Notes: a model not told the origin generated them from the letters alone. A stretch of 64,000 nt of DNA from Misgurnus anguillicaudatus (GCF_027580225.2 NC_073339.2:39112501-39176500), one strand, 5' to 3'. Counted from the stretch's first letter, positions 22,601-30,173 are shown. Made by a program: numbers and translations.

Positions 22601-25559
22601 TATGTATTTAAGAAACATTTACATGTTTATATATATTTATTTATATTGTTATATATTCTATATTAAAAATACATTTAAAAAAATTATATATAAGTAAAAA
22701 AATTCTGAAATGAATATATGAATGTGTGTGTGGTTAAATATACACAATAATTAGACACACGCACATATATTATGCAAAAAAATCACTTTTATTTTGTATG
22801 CGATTAATCACGATTAATCTTTGCCCAGCACTAAAAGTTATACAATTATTGTGGATGGCATACCTCAGATTAGGCATGGGCCGGTATGAGATTTCGAGGG
22901 TATGATAACCTTAGGCAAAAATACCACGGTTTCACGGTGTTGCGGTATTGCCATTGCAACACTAAAATGTGTTAAAAAAAAATTCAAACATCTGTGTGTA
23001 TACAAACAACTTTTCAACTGGAGTCACAATAAATTTTTTTTTTAAGCAACACATGTATGCCAGGTTAAAATAAAGCATTTAAATTATAATATTCTTTAAT
23101 ATATATTAAATGTAAACATCAAATCAATTACATGAAACCTTGAGTCTTTTAAACCTCGGTATACCTTGAAACCGGTTACCGCCCCATGCCTACCTCAGAT
23201 AGTTGGTAATCTAGGCAAATTTTAATGAGAATTTTTTTAATGAATAATAAAAACCTTTAAATTATACATTGACATCTTGTCAAATCTGAGCACAATGCGA
23301 TTTTTTTTAAGTGAAACACCTGAAAAGAAACTTTTAGTTCACCCAATTCTACCCAATTTCTATCATTTACCAGAGGTGTTAAAGGAATAGTCCATTTTCT
23401 TAAAAGAAAAATCCAGATAATTTACTCACCACCATGTCATCCAAAATGTTGATGTCTTTCTTTATTTAGTCCAAAAGAAATTATGTTTTTTGAGGAAAAC
23501 ATTGCAGGATTTTTCTCATTTTATTGGACTTTACTGGACACCAACACTCAACACCCAACTCAACACGTAACAGTTTTTTTTCAACGGAGTATCAAAGGAC
23601 TCTAAACGATCCCAAACGAGGCATAAGGGTCTTATCTAGCGAAACGATTGCATATTTTTTATTTTTCTTGTCAAAAATGACACTTTTAAACTACAACTCC
23701 TCATATTCCTCTGGTCCTGAAAGCATCAGCGCGACCCCACGCAATACGCCATGACGTCAAGAGGTCACAGAGGATGTCCGCCTCAGTGCTTACAAGTGTG
23801 TTGAAAGAGGACCGTTCCGACGTTGTTGAATGTTGAATGATACTAATTAATGTCTTTGTGTCAGTTTATTGTTTACAATGGTCCGCAAATGTGCGTTTTA
23901 TATATGTAACACGTGACCTCCTTACGTCACTACGCATTTACGTTAGGTCACACTGGACCGAACCTAAACAAAAAGTTGTGGTTTAAAAGTGCATTTTTTT
24001 TTCTTGCAAAAAATGACAATCATTTTGCTAAATAAGACCCTTATGCCTCGTTTGGGATCGTTTATAGTCCTTTGAAACTCCGTTGAAAAAAACTGTTACG
24101 TGTTGTGTTAAGTGTTGGTGTCCATTAAAGTCCATTAAAATGAGAAAAATCCTGCACTGTTTTCTTTAAAAAACATAATTTCTTCTCGATTGAACAAAGA
24201 AAGACATCAACATTTTGGATGACATGGTGGTGAGTAAATTATCTGGATTTTTCTTTTAAGAAAATGGACTATTCCTTTAAGGGTAAGTAAATGATGACAG
24301 CATTTTCATTTTTGGGTGAACTGTACCTTTAATCTCAGCCAGAATCAAGTGAGATATAAAAATGTTATCTTATGAGCAAGATGTCTACCAAGGCATCAAT
24401 AAAACTAATAGACAGAAATGCAGCTCTGTCCTTCTACAACACAGGTTTCTAAAGAAAAGATCATAATTTGTCAAAAACTTTCATTCTGTACCCTCTTTTT
24501 CACAACAGAGGTCCTGTTCTTACTCAGCTTAATGTACCTATAAATGGTTGAGGTGACACCTAATATATTGCCTAATCCGACTCAAAACTCTTGCCAGCAT
24601 TTTCACCGAGCATACGAACCAACAACGTCTTTCACCTGGAAAGCAGACATCACATCTGGAATAGTTCAACTCACCTTAGGAGAAGCTTCAACGTCATCCA
24701 CTTGATTCCTGCTTAGTTTGCTTTTGATCCAAGTCTCTACAGTTACATTGTACTTCATAAATGTAACATAGCTAGCATAACAGAGCAGCAGTCCCATGCT
24801 CTCAGTATAGGTAATGTAGTTATCCAGAAAGAAGACGATTAACATAATAAGTCCAACAATATAAAAGGAGACATCTCTAAATAGAGGCCACCAGGTGAGG
24901 TTCAGAATCTCCCGCGAGAAGAGAGCGCACATCCCGATCACGAACAAAATGTTGAACACCGCAGAACCCACGATGGTTCCGATGCCCACGTTGCTGTGCG
25001 ATATGAAAACGCCGATCACAGATGTGAAGAGCTCAGGGGCGGATCCTCCGGCGGCCATGAAGGTGGCCCCTGCCACGTCGTCCGAAATCTGGAGCTTTTC
25101 CGTGATGACGGTGAGCGCTGGAACGAAGAACTCGTCGCACACAATGGCAAGGGCGATGAACATGTACATCATTCCGAACATATGGAGCACGACAGCACCC
25201 TTTCTCCTCTCCTCGAGCGAGAACAGGTCCTCTGGATATTCTCCCTTGTGGTGCTCACCAGAGGATGCCATGGCAATGGGCAAACGTGCAGATGCATTGG
25301 CCTCGACCTCGGAAGAGAGGACAGTTCTGTGTGGCATTTGCCCTGCAAGTCCTTCGTGGTTGGTGGGTGGCGTCCATTCCGAAAATGGCCCCAAAGTCGT
25401 AAAGGCACTCCAGGACAGGAACGTCGAGAGGGCTGAGACGCTAAGGATGAGACCAAGGATCCGTGTCGGACGAAGCTTCCTCCTCACACGGTGCGCTCGG
25501 TGACGCCTGCTGTTCCACTCCAGAAGGGTGGAATCTGAGCCAGGGAACGTGGGATCCAT
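1463..25559 (-). CDS. slc24a2: slc24a2 (NCKX2), K+-dependent Na+/Ca2+ exchanger, 3' end outside window
   Basis: This is the whole coding span; its exons are listed separately. The product is a plasma-membrane exchanger that extrudes Ca2+ with K+ in return for Na+, known mainly from neurons and cone photoreceptors. Eight exons join with consistent phase: 25559-24675, 6847-6812, 6659-6551, 6431-6357, 6106-6027, 5865-5731, 3842-3753 and 1629-1463. Together they give 525 codons plus two bases. Both alpha repeats are present: GSAPELFTS in the first exon and [11 protein letters not shown] in the last. The loop residues ([30 protein letters not shown]) match NCKX2 better than NCKX1. The final membrane segments, roughly the last 80 residues of the family, are not in the window. 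The name rests on remembered mammalian proteins; slc24a1 is the less likely alternative. Confidence 0.93.
1697..2544. mobile_element. AATTC-rich TIR element, copy 1, 8-bp TSD
   Basis: Ends are CAGGCTTGTGCACAATTC and its inverse GAATTGTGCACAAGCCTG. The perfect 8-bp duplication CTTCAAAT is at 1689-1696 and 2545-2552. The body is full of AATTC/GAATT repeats with no coding capacity. An 8-bp duplication suggests a non-autonomous hAT-like element. A second copy lies at 19326-19997, and this copy is interrupted by an insertion at 1995-2210. Confidence 0.88.
1995..2210. mobile_element. TTAA-flanked MITE nested in the AATTC-rich element
   Basis: Terminal repeats AGGCGGAGTCCACGATGTT and the inverse of ACATCATGGACTCCGCCT are bounded by TTAA at 1991-1994 and 2211-2214. 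The other copy of the host element has the uninterrupted site (AACTTAATATTTG), proving insertion. A larger relative is at 44412-45359. The TTAA target suggests piggyBac-type mobilisation. Confidence 0.88.
2564..2847. repeat. AGTTCACCC-type MITE
   Basis: The ends are AGGGAAAGTTCACCCAAAAA and the inverse of TTTTTGGGTGACCCATCCCT, with TTAA at the left and degenerate TCAA at the right. Relatives lie at 41812-42577 and around 23333-24332. It is a very common cyprinid-type repeat and non-coding. Confidence 0.8.
3602..3725 (+). repeat. tRNA-derived SINE fragment
   Basis: A B-box-like TGGGTTTGATTCC at about 3632 is followed by a tail resembling ...TCGCTTTGGATAAAATGC, the typical 3' core of fish SINEs. 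The A box is poor, and the fragment ends 27 bp from the slc24a2 exon at 3753. Confidence 0.55.
3753..3842 (-). CDS. slc24a2: slc24a2 transmembrane exon
   Basis: This 90-bp exon has acceptor ctctttccctag and donor gtaatc. Its 30 codons read [20 protein letters not shown], then a stretch ending MVWWAHQ, a membrane segment highly conserved in NCKX1/2. It is phase 0 at both ends and joins the alpha-2 exon. Confidence 0.96.
3965..4153. repeat. Inverted-repeat element with AAGTGCCTGCTGCAG arms
   Basis: GTCAAAATAAGTGCCTGCTG near 3965 is inverted at 4134-4153 (CAGCAGGCACTTATTTTGAC). A related copy, about 75 percent similar by eye, lies at 49235-49405. Between the arms both copies contain GGGTTTATGATAAA and its inverse. 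It is non-coding. Confidence 0.65.
4344..5271. repeat. TIR element ending in GGGTGATTCTCACGAAA
   Basis: GTGGGTGATTCTCACGAAA at the left is matched by TTTCGTGAGAATCACCCA at the right. The interior repeats the word ATTACCGCAA several times. No transposase frame is present. An ATG followed by CAGGTAAG at 4812-4846 looks exon-like but has no recognisable product. Confidence 0.65.
5731..5865 (-). CDS. slc24a2: slc24a2 exon entering the second membrane cluster
   Basis: This 135-bp exon of 45 codons begins with five glutamates, continues through [17 protein letters not shown], and enters the membrane segment ending LPDVRRE before gtaaga. A nearer upstream AG (cactag) would break the reading frame from the 6106-6027 exon. 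The acceptor ...ttataaag at 5866 keeps phase 0, so it was chosen. Confidence 0.95.
6027..6106 (-). CDS. slc24a2: slc24a2 cytoplasmic-loop exon
   Basis: This 80-bp exon has acceptor tgttctccag and donor gtgaac after CCTAAG. It encodes [18 protein letters not shown] and a short variable end. Phase 1 from the previous exon completes the first alanine codon, and the exon ends in phase 0. LPNS...VE(V/M)TP is shared with the mammalian NCKX2 loop. Confidence 0.9.
6357..6431 (-). CDS. slc24a2: slc24a2 cytoplasmic-loop exon
   Basis: This 75-bp exon has acceptor gtgtgcccag and donor gtaagt. It encodes [18 protein letters not shown] and a short acidic tail. Only 119 bp of intron separates it from the previous exon, and joining them puts SEG directly before RFKEKAS. 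The 17-residue segment found between these blocks in the long mammalian NCKX2 isoform is absent. Confidence 0.94.
6551..6659 (-). CDS. slc24a2: slc24a2 cytoplasmic-loop exon
   Basis: This 109-bp exon has acceptor tttttccctatag and donor gtaatg. It encodes the loop stretch that includes [12 protein letters not shown] and [14 protein letters not shown], almost identical to mammalian NCKX2. It starts in phase 0 and ends with one extra base, a G, that completes a glycine codon with the next exon. Confidence 0.96.
6812..6847 (-). CDS. slc24a2: slc24a2 micro-exon of 36 bp (12 codons)
   Basis: Acceptor ctccttcttaag and donor gtaagtat enclose 12 codons reading [12 protein letters not shown], phase 0 on both sides. 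It joins ...VEASPK from the preceding exon to AKPRLQRGG in the next, and matches the start of the large cytoplasmic loop. This acidic, poorly conserved segment is where NCKX2 proteins vary. Support comes from splice sites and frame; the residues alone would not identify it. Confidence 0.85.
7077..7300. repeat. AGGTGCA-type MITE, partial
   Basis: TTAA at 7073-7076 is followed by AGGTGCATTATGTAACTTTT and the internal stretch shared with the complete copies at 34546-34919 and 37833-40262 (words such as CAGTGGTGTATAAAGACCTT). The right end is not clear. Adjacent sequence to about 7855 appears to be a different TTAA element. Confidence 0.6.
8042..8573. repeat. Foldback element with about 210-bp arms
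   Basis: The left arm (8042-8250) and right arm (8366-8573) are near-complete inverted copies. Each contains several direct repeats of CCGTGGCATTCTCACGGA-like words, themselves short palindromes. The ends read CAACCTGATCTCACGAA and the inverse of TTTGTGAGATCATGTTG. It is non-coding and would form a long hairpin. Confidence 0.8.
10280..12020. mobile_element. TATAAGTCGC-type element, copy 1, interrupted
   Basis: The ends are ACCATATTTTCCGGACTATA and the inverse of TATAGTCCAGAAAATACGGT, with several TATAAGTCGC words near both ends. It is split by a 1.24-kb insertion at 10435-11672. A shorter reverse-orientation relative at 54709-55234 preserves the unfilled site. Confidence 0.75.
10435..11672. 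mobile_element. TIR element rich in GCGC words, nested at 10.4 kb
   Basis: The termini are TTAGGGCCCTATTTTAACGA and the inverse of TAAGATAGAGCCCTTAA. The interior is dominated by AAGCGC/GCGCAA words. No transposase frame was recognised. The host element's other copy reads straight through (GACATCTGGAAAGG), confirming insertion; the exact duplication length is unclear. Confidence 0.75.
12344..12403 (+). repeat. Degenerate tRNA-like SINE head
   Basis: TAAGCTCAGTTGGTAGACCA resembles a Pol III A box and GGTTCAATTACC a damaged B box, 30 bp apart. It lacks a foldable complete tRNA and ends without a clear SINE tail. Confidence 0.4.
13122..13415. mobile_element. hAT-like MITE, TSD AAGTTAAAG
   Basis: Ends CAGTGGTCTCCAA and the inverse of TTGGAGACCCCT are flanked by AAGTTAAAG at 13113-13121 and 13416-13424. 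The CAGTGGT... terminus and 8-9 bp duplication fit Charlie-type hAT elements. It sits inside a larger TIR repeat that starts with CACTGTAAAAAAATGC near 12991. Confidence 0.82.
15353..15770. mobile_element. hAT-like element TAGGGCTGTGCA, ATCGATA-rich
   Basis: The element starts TAGGGCTGTGCAAAAATATC and ends ACCCAGCCCTA. The flanking 8 bp (GTTGTAAC and ATTGTAAG) agree at 6 of 8 positions. The body has repeated TATCGTGATA/ATCGATA words. A short minus-strand frame inside has no conserved motif. Confidence 0.7.
15785..15925. repeat. AACCCAGC-type MITE
   Basis: It is built from alternating AACCCAGC, GGTTAAATTTAACCC and TGGGTT words with inverted ends. The same family recurs at 26660-26880, 31232-31386 and 32160-32362. 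It is non-coding. Confidence 0.7.
16235..16727 (-). repeat. TIR element B, copy 1 (shorter, uninterrupted)
   Basis: On the minus strand this copy parallels 18817-20218. Shared blocks include GCATAATCAGCCAAA, AATCCCTGCATTTTCG and AATGAAAAGCTGCAAACAG. It contains neither the 19326-19997 insertion nor the extra segment at about 19013-19280, so it serves as an empty-site reference for both. Confidence 0.75.
17234..17460. repeat. TIR element with GGGGCCAGTCACA ends
   Basis: AGGGGCCAGTCACAGCAAAA at the left is inverted as TTTTGGTGTGACTGGCCCCT at the right. The centre is rich in GCGC and AAACGC words. The 117-codon plus-strand frame here is an accident of the low-stop, GC-rich core. Confidence 0.75.
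18817..20218 (+). mobile_element. TIR element B, copy 2 (with insertions)
   Basis: It begins CCCTCCAGAAAAACGCATTA and ends with the inverse theme TTTTTTCTGGAAGGACT. Relative to copy 1 it carries about 260 extra bp at about 19013-19280 and a TSD-flanked insertion at 19326-19997. It has no transposase. Confidence 0.72.
19326..19997. mobile_element. AATTC-rich TIR element, copy 2, 8-bp TSD
   Basis: It has the same ends and body as 1697-2544 but lacks the TTAA MITE. The perfect duplication CTTCAAAC is at 19318-19325 and 19998-20005. The host element's empty site is visible in copy 1 of element B near 16490 on the minus strand. Confidence 0.88.
21105..22222 (+). mobile_element. Solo LTR, 1.1 kb, TSD GAGCA
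   Basis: The sequence starts TGTGAGGACTCTGCC and ends GTGCCTGACA, with perfect 5-bp duplications GAGCA at 21100-21104 and 22223-22227. An AATAAA signal sits at 22171, 50 bp from the right end. The stretch is pyrimidine-rich on the plus strand and has no internal gag/pol, so it looks like a single LTR left by recombination. The family is not identified. Several short frames inside it are not genes. Confidence 0.82.
22492..22833. mobile_element. hAT-like MITE with GATTAATCGCGATTAATC ends
   Basis: Ends TAGTGCTGGGCAAAGATTAA and the inverse of TTAATCTTTGCCCAGCACTA are almost perfect inverted repeats. AAAGTT occurs at both flanks. The centre is AT-rich with TATATA and ACACAC words. Confidence 0.82.
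22871..23192. mobile_element. hAT-like MITE, TSD CCTCAGAT
   Basis: Ends TAGGCATGGGCCGGTAT and the inverse of GGTTACCGCCCCATGCCTA are flanked by a perfect 8-bp duplication, CCTCAGAT, at 22863-22870 and 23193-23200. It is only 38 bp from the preceding MITE. Confidence 0.88.
23333..24332. repeat. AGTTCACCC-type MITE hosting the long foldback
   Basis: The short outer pieces 23333-23378 and 24281-24332 read TTAGTTCACCCAATTC... and ...TTTTTGGGTGAACTGTACC, the two ends of the AGTTCACCC family. Nearly all of the interval is the inserted element at 23383-24276. Confidence 0.7.
23383..24276. mobile_element. TTAA-flanked foldback element with about 320-bp arms
   Basis: AGGAATAGTCCATTTTCTTA at the left is the inverse of the right end, and similarity continues for roughly 320 bp on each side (23383-23700 and 23960-24276). 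TTAA flanks it at 23379-23382 and 24277-24280. The unpaired centre (about 260 bp) has no coding capacity. The fragment ACTATTCCTTTAA at 37309-37321 is an end of a related copy. Confidence 0.88.
24675..25559 (-). CDS. slc24a2: slc24a2 first coding exon (residues 1-295)
   Basis: The exon starts at ATG 25559-25557 and ends in AAG before a gtgagt donor, phase 0. Residues 18-33 are strongly basic, and residues 34-53 form a hydrophobic signal-anchor-like segment. A variable extracellular stretch follows, with one N-glycosylation sequon at N88. Residues 120-295 hold the first membrane cluster, including alpha-1 repeat [17 protein letters not shown] (164-180) and the ion-binding region [10 protein letters not shown] (194-203). 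The match to mammalian NCKX2 is near-continuous from about residue 107. Residue 236 is Gly (codon GGA) where remembered NCKX1/2 sequences have Asp. This single exon encodes more than half of the visible protein, as in other NCKX1/2 genes. Confidence 0.97.
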
Positions 25560-25707
25560 GGTTGACGGGCAGCTCAGGGGTCCGGTGGTCTCGAAACTAT
25601 GGAGCGCCAGGCATGGTTACACGGCCACTCTACTTAAACCTGACAGGAAAACTCCCCCCGATTCCTCACAGGGTCCAAGGGCTCTAATGGTTTCCTCATA
25701 ATAATCT
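25560..25707 (-). other. slc24a2: slc24a2 5' UTR part of the first coding exon
   Basis: Upstream of the start codon the minus strand continues without introns to a good acceptor, ttttctttcag, just above 25707. The start codon is therefore in a second or later exon, and at least one non-coding 5' exon should lie at higher coordinates. That exon and its promoter were not identified. Confidence 0.65.
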
Positions 25708-26659
25708 CTGAAAGAAAATGTGTGTGAAAGTGAGACAGAGAAAGAAAGTTTGGATTATGGTTATAATGAAGAATACAGTTTTATATAATTTTTTTGTATT
25801 TACGCTTACACATACAGTACTTCAATATAAAATCCTGAAATTTTACATCATAACATTTCTTTGTTTTAAATATTTCATGATATTTATTTTTTAAACTTAA
25901 AAAATGTTCATTTCCATTTCATGAGATTTTAATTGTAATTTTTCAAAGTATCCAAATCCTCTGACTTATGAAAAATATCCAAATATCATAACTTAGCATT
26001 CACAATTTTGGCATGATTAAAATAGCATGACATTGTAAACATACCTGCTATAAAATAGCTACTCAGACATGTTAGTTCCCTGACTAAAGGATTAAAATAA
26101 CAGATGCTTTTCTCAGCCAATCAGGTACAGTAGCTTGCTTTCGATTACCTCATACATACATCGGGTGTCTGTAAGCAGTGGTAAAGGAGGACAGGAGTTT
26201 TTTTAAGACTGATCCCCTTCCATATGGCTATTTATTTAAAGGGACATTACATGAAAATCAGACTTTTTCCATGTTTAAGTGCTATAATTGGATACCCAGT
26301 GCTTCTACAACCTAGAAAATGTGAAAAAATAGCTCATTGAAATTTGATGTAATTTACCCATTTTTGGTTAACCGTGAGTGATGCACTGTGACACGCAGCC
26401 AAGATGGCGACGGCAGGCACCACCTACTTTAAGCTTCAAAAAAGCTCTTCACAAACTTATGGGTGACGTCACGGACACCATGTACGTCCATATTTTTTTA
26501 CTATGAATAATAATCAGAGTTATGTCTAATATTTAAAAAACTTTCTATATTGTTGTTATGATTTATCTAACATAATATTAAATTTGCACTAACTTAATTT
26601 TGGCAAACATGTACAGTAAGCTTTAAGCTATATTACGTATAGGGCTAATGTTACATTCC

Positions 26660-26880
26660 AATAATGCTGGGTTATTTTCCCAGCGTTGGGTCAAAAAGAG
26701 ACGACCCCAGCTCTTTGGGTTGTAATTTACCCTATGCTGGTTTGTTTCAACCCAAAATGCTGGGTTGATTTAACCCATTGGTCAAATATAAACATTTTCT
26801 AGGCTAATTTAACCCAGCTGCAGGGCTCGTCCCTTTTTGACCCAACGCTGGGTTGAAAATAACCCAGCATTTTTTAAGTG
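26660..26880. repeat. AACCCAGC-type MITE
   Basis: AATGCTGGGTTATTTTCCCA at the left and AAAATAACCCAGCATTTTT at the right are inverted. Inside are further GGGTT/AACCC words and GGGTCAAAAAG. Same family as 15785-15925. Confidence 0.75.
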
Positions 26881-28037
26881 TAATGGGTGATGGGGACGGT
26901 GGTGACAGAAGCAGTGGTTTTGGTTTAGCACATATGATTAGCTATATAATGGTAGGTCTATTCAGTGTGACACCTGCACCTGACATTATTACCATAGCAA
27001 CAAAGGAGCTTGACATAATCTCCTCTTACATCACTGATCTACTGTAAAACACCTAATATTGTTTAAGTTAAACGAATGTGGTGACAAAATACCTTATTTC
27101 AAAATGGATGGTTGCTTCAAATACTGAAAAAGTAATGTTGTTTCCCTAAAAAGTTCTCTACCTGATCAGACCTTTGCAACTACTTCTGTTAATGCGACTT
27201 CTGATCAGTCTCTACTGGTAATGTGTTATGTTATCTGGCAGATATAGGAACAAATAGTGCATCATTAAGGAATCGTATTAGAATATAGACAAAAAACACT
27301 ACATAAAGGAAATTTGTAATGGTGATGGTTCATCATAATGGTTTTGCAATGGAAAGCTTTAGAATTTGTACAACTAACCACTTCTATAAAACTGACTGAG
27401 CATATTGCACAGCTGTTACTAGAAACCCTTTTCCTCTAAGTTTACGTGTAGGTGAAGGAGGACATTTGCTCATGTTGGCGGCTAAACCAAAAATATACGT
27501 AGTTAACTGCACTGCGCAGATTAAACAACATATGACATCATACAGGTGATACAGATAAGTTGTTCTGTTCTCTTGATAAGTCTGTTTTCTCTGTAGTGTG
27601 ACATAATACGTTGATAGATCTGCTAAGTGCAACGTGAAATCACGAGAAAACACAAATATAAGACAGCTCATAAATGCATTATTAAAACAGTACGCCGTTG
27701 ACAACTATAAATGCACTGAAACTTACTTAATGAACATGACATTGGACATATGAAATATAAAAGTCACCAAGAAGCAGAAATCGCGATTGTCTTATTTTCC
27801 ACGTCGTGACGTATCCGAGTTCTGAAATTAGGAACAAAGTAGGGTGGGACTTGAATTCGTCCTTCGAGAATTGATTGTATCTAGGGCTGTCACAATGATT
27901 AAATAATCAATTGTTTGACTTTATCGAGATTATTTCAGATCACCGCAATGATTGCACATCTTTCTAAAAAACACAAGGGGGAGCTGCAGAGCCTGTATTA
28001 ACGGGACTGTATCAGATGGTGCTCCTTAAGTGACAGT

Positions 28038-28653
28038 TAGGGCTGTGCAAAAACTCACCTGCAGTTCTCATGCATGTTTCATCAAAGCCGGTTCGGCGAT
28101 TAGTAGTAAATCACCATCACCTGCTTTCAGATGGAGCGGCATTTACTACACAGAGCCGTAGTTCAGAGAAGCTAGGCAAAATTGCGTTCATAATCTAGGA
28201 CAGTGGTTCTCAAACTTTTTCAGCGTGCGGCCCCCCTTGTGTACAGTGCATTTCTTCGCGGCCCCCCCCAAAAAGAAAATTTATTACAAATTTGTTCTAA
28301 AATGTAACATTTTACCTAAACAAAACATATAAAATTATTCAAAGTAGTGCTGTTGTTTAGTAGCCTTATATATTTTTTTGGTTTAAATACATAGAATTCA
28401 TGATAAATTCATGTATTTTATAAAATTTTATAAAACTGGGGCCCCCCTGGCACCATCTTGCGGCCCCCCTGGGGGTCCCGGCCCCCAGTTTGAGAACCAC
28501 TGATCTAGGAAAATCAATTTCGATAACCTATGCAATTTTGCCTAGCTTCTCTGTGAACTACGGCTCTGTGTAGCAAATGCTGCTCCATCTGAAAGCAGGT
28601 GATGGTGATTTACTACTAATCAAGGAACCAGCTTTAGCTTTTGCACAGCCCTA
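28038..28653. mobile_element. hAT-like palindromic element, nest level 3
   Basis: Ends TAGGGCTGTGCAAAAA and the inverse of CTTTTGCACAGCCCTA are flanked by GTGACAGT (28030-28037) and CTGACAGT (28654-28661), 7 of 8 identical. Arms of roughly 85 bp (about 28105-28187 and 28530-28615) are inverted copies. Confidence 0.8.
28201..28502. mobile_element. Charlie-type hAT MITE, nest level 4, perfect TSD
   Basis: Ends CAGTGGTTCTCAAACT and AGTTTGAGAACCACTG are perfect inverted repeats. The 8-bp duplication ATCTAGGA is perfect at 28193-28200 and 28503-28510. The body has runs of C on the plus strand (GCGGCCCCCC...). It is the innermost and therefore youngest insertion of this nest. Confidence 0.93.
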
Positions 28654-29329
28654 CTGACAGTGTAACGCGATACATTGCAAAGCTATTCAATACAGTGAAG
28701 TATCGCATTCATAATTGCGGATGAATCGACTGCGATTATGAATGCAATATTTGCCCTCTTGTCAGTTACCTATGGCTCTGTGTAGTAAATCCTGCTCCAT
28801 CTGAGCAGCTGATGGCAGTTTATTACTAATCAAGGAAACGTCATTACTGACGAGATGCACGTGACAATCGCATGCCATTAATCGTGCAGCCCTAATTTAA
28901 ATAATCATAACAATGTGTGAAAATTATTTCATGGACAAACATTTATGAGAATTAAATGCCAAAGCAATTAAAAAAAAAAAGACAATTAATCGTCATAATC
29001 ATATTAACCATCAGCCAAATTTCATAATCATGACAGCCCTAATTGGATCATTGGAAGTTGATTCATGTTGCCATTTGCTAATTGCTGAGATCTTTTCCCG
29101 GGCCCCGCCCTCTCGCCATTCCTCGTGACCGGAAGTAAGTAAGTAAGAGAGATCGTTTTGAGGAGGTTTGCGTTTTTTTATTATGATTATGAGGGCACAT
29201 GAATTTTTTCATTTTTTTCACATGCATCATCATGAATCTCACAGATTAGTTATTTGTATTAAAAAAACAACACAATATTTGAAAACAATGTAAGTTTTTT
29301 TTTTCACTGTCACTTTAAGTACCGGTAAG

Positions 29330-29339
29330 TCTCGCGAGA
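29330..29339. promoter_or_regulatory. TCTCGCGAGA palindrome
   Basis: A perfect copy of the TCTCGCGAGA core-promoter motif (bound by BANP in vertebrates) sits just right of the transposon nest, about 3.6 kb upstream of the known slc24a2 exon. Whether it drives anything is unknown; it may be chance or part of a repeat. Confidence 0.35.
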
Positions 29340-30171
29340 TTCCACGGTGTTTTAGTGCACTTTATTGATTAACTGAATGTCACACACAGCAATAATATAA
29401 AAGGTCTTTAAATCAATGCGCATTCATTGCCTAATTAATTTTCCTTAACACCGTATTAAAATAGCCTTAATTAAACGTATTACATTGTTACAAAAATATA
29501 TGAAAAGACAGATTAAACTGCACGAAATACGCGCATACCATAAACCAAAACAACCCTCGGATGTTTTTCATGCTTTAAAAAAGTAATAATTCAAATTGCT
29601 ATTACATATTTTTAAAACGTAAGTGGAATTTTACAAAAGTCCGGCTGCTTTCTCTGTCGAGTCCATCTGTCAAGTTAAGGATTTAATCGGATCAATAGGC
29701 CACTAGTATTATCATGATTTACACAGTCTTACTTTTACCCTGACTCACAGTACATATCATATTGCTTACATTAAATACCTCTTAATCAGCCCCTGCCATA
29801 CCTGCACCATATGGACATTAAAAATACGCGGATGAATGCGCATGCACAGTAACGTTAACAGCACGTGAATCGGTCACCTTGATTAATAGATTATCATTCG
29901 ATCGTTTACGTTCATTTAACAGTTATCTTTTCATATCTGCACCTTACCTTCATTTTATATACTTACATAATACACAAAATAAATATAAAAACAACAAATC
30001 CCATGTCGAAAAAACGCCATTGAATAAATCAATTTACCTTCGCATATGATGGTTCACTGTGGATGATGAATCTTCCAAAAGATCCAACTTATTCACTGAA
30101 CACCAACCACTTGCTGTTTCACTGTCCTGGATCAAGAATGATGGTAATGCCACAGGTTAGAGGGGAGGTTT

Positions 30172-30173
<2 letters not shown>

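Larger units (their letters stand above)
6848..24674 (-). other. slc24a2: slc24a2 17.8-kb intron, repeat-filled
   Basis: No additional coding exon was recognised here. The intron contains a TTAA MITE start at 7077, a foldback element at 8042-8573, a nested pair at 10280-12020, AACCCAGC-type elements, several hAT-like elements, a solo LTR at 21105-22222 and a long foldback at 23383-24276. All short reading frames inside it lack conserved motifs and fall mostly within these repeats. Confidence 0.8.
27882..29041. mobile_element. hAT-like element, nest level 2, 8-bp TSD
   Basis: Ends TAGGGCTGTCACAATGATTA and the inverse of TCATAATCATGACAGCCCTA are flanked by ATTGTATC (27874-27881) and ATTGGATC (29042-29049), 7 of 8 identical. 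The body contains ATAATC/GATTAT words and a partial repeat of the level-3 arm at about 28768-28845. Confidence 0.85.
27762..29314. mobile_element. TTAA-type element, outer shell of a four-level nest
   Basis: The pieces 27762-27881 and 29050-29314 together align with the intact copy 51197-51607 (shared words GTGACGT.TATCCGAGT, CCGGAAGTAA, GAGGGCACATGAATTTTT). The right end is followed by TTAA at 29315-29318. The interruption lies exactly at ATTGGATC, which the intact copy carries unbroken. Confidence 0.85.

Noticed and set aside
24895..25503. Plus-strand frames of 202 and 146 codons opposite the slc24a2 exon
   Set aside because: Antisense shadows of a conserved coding exon; the minus-strand protein is clearly the real one.
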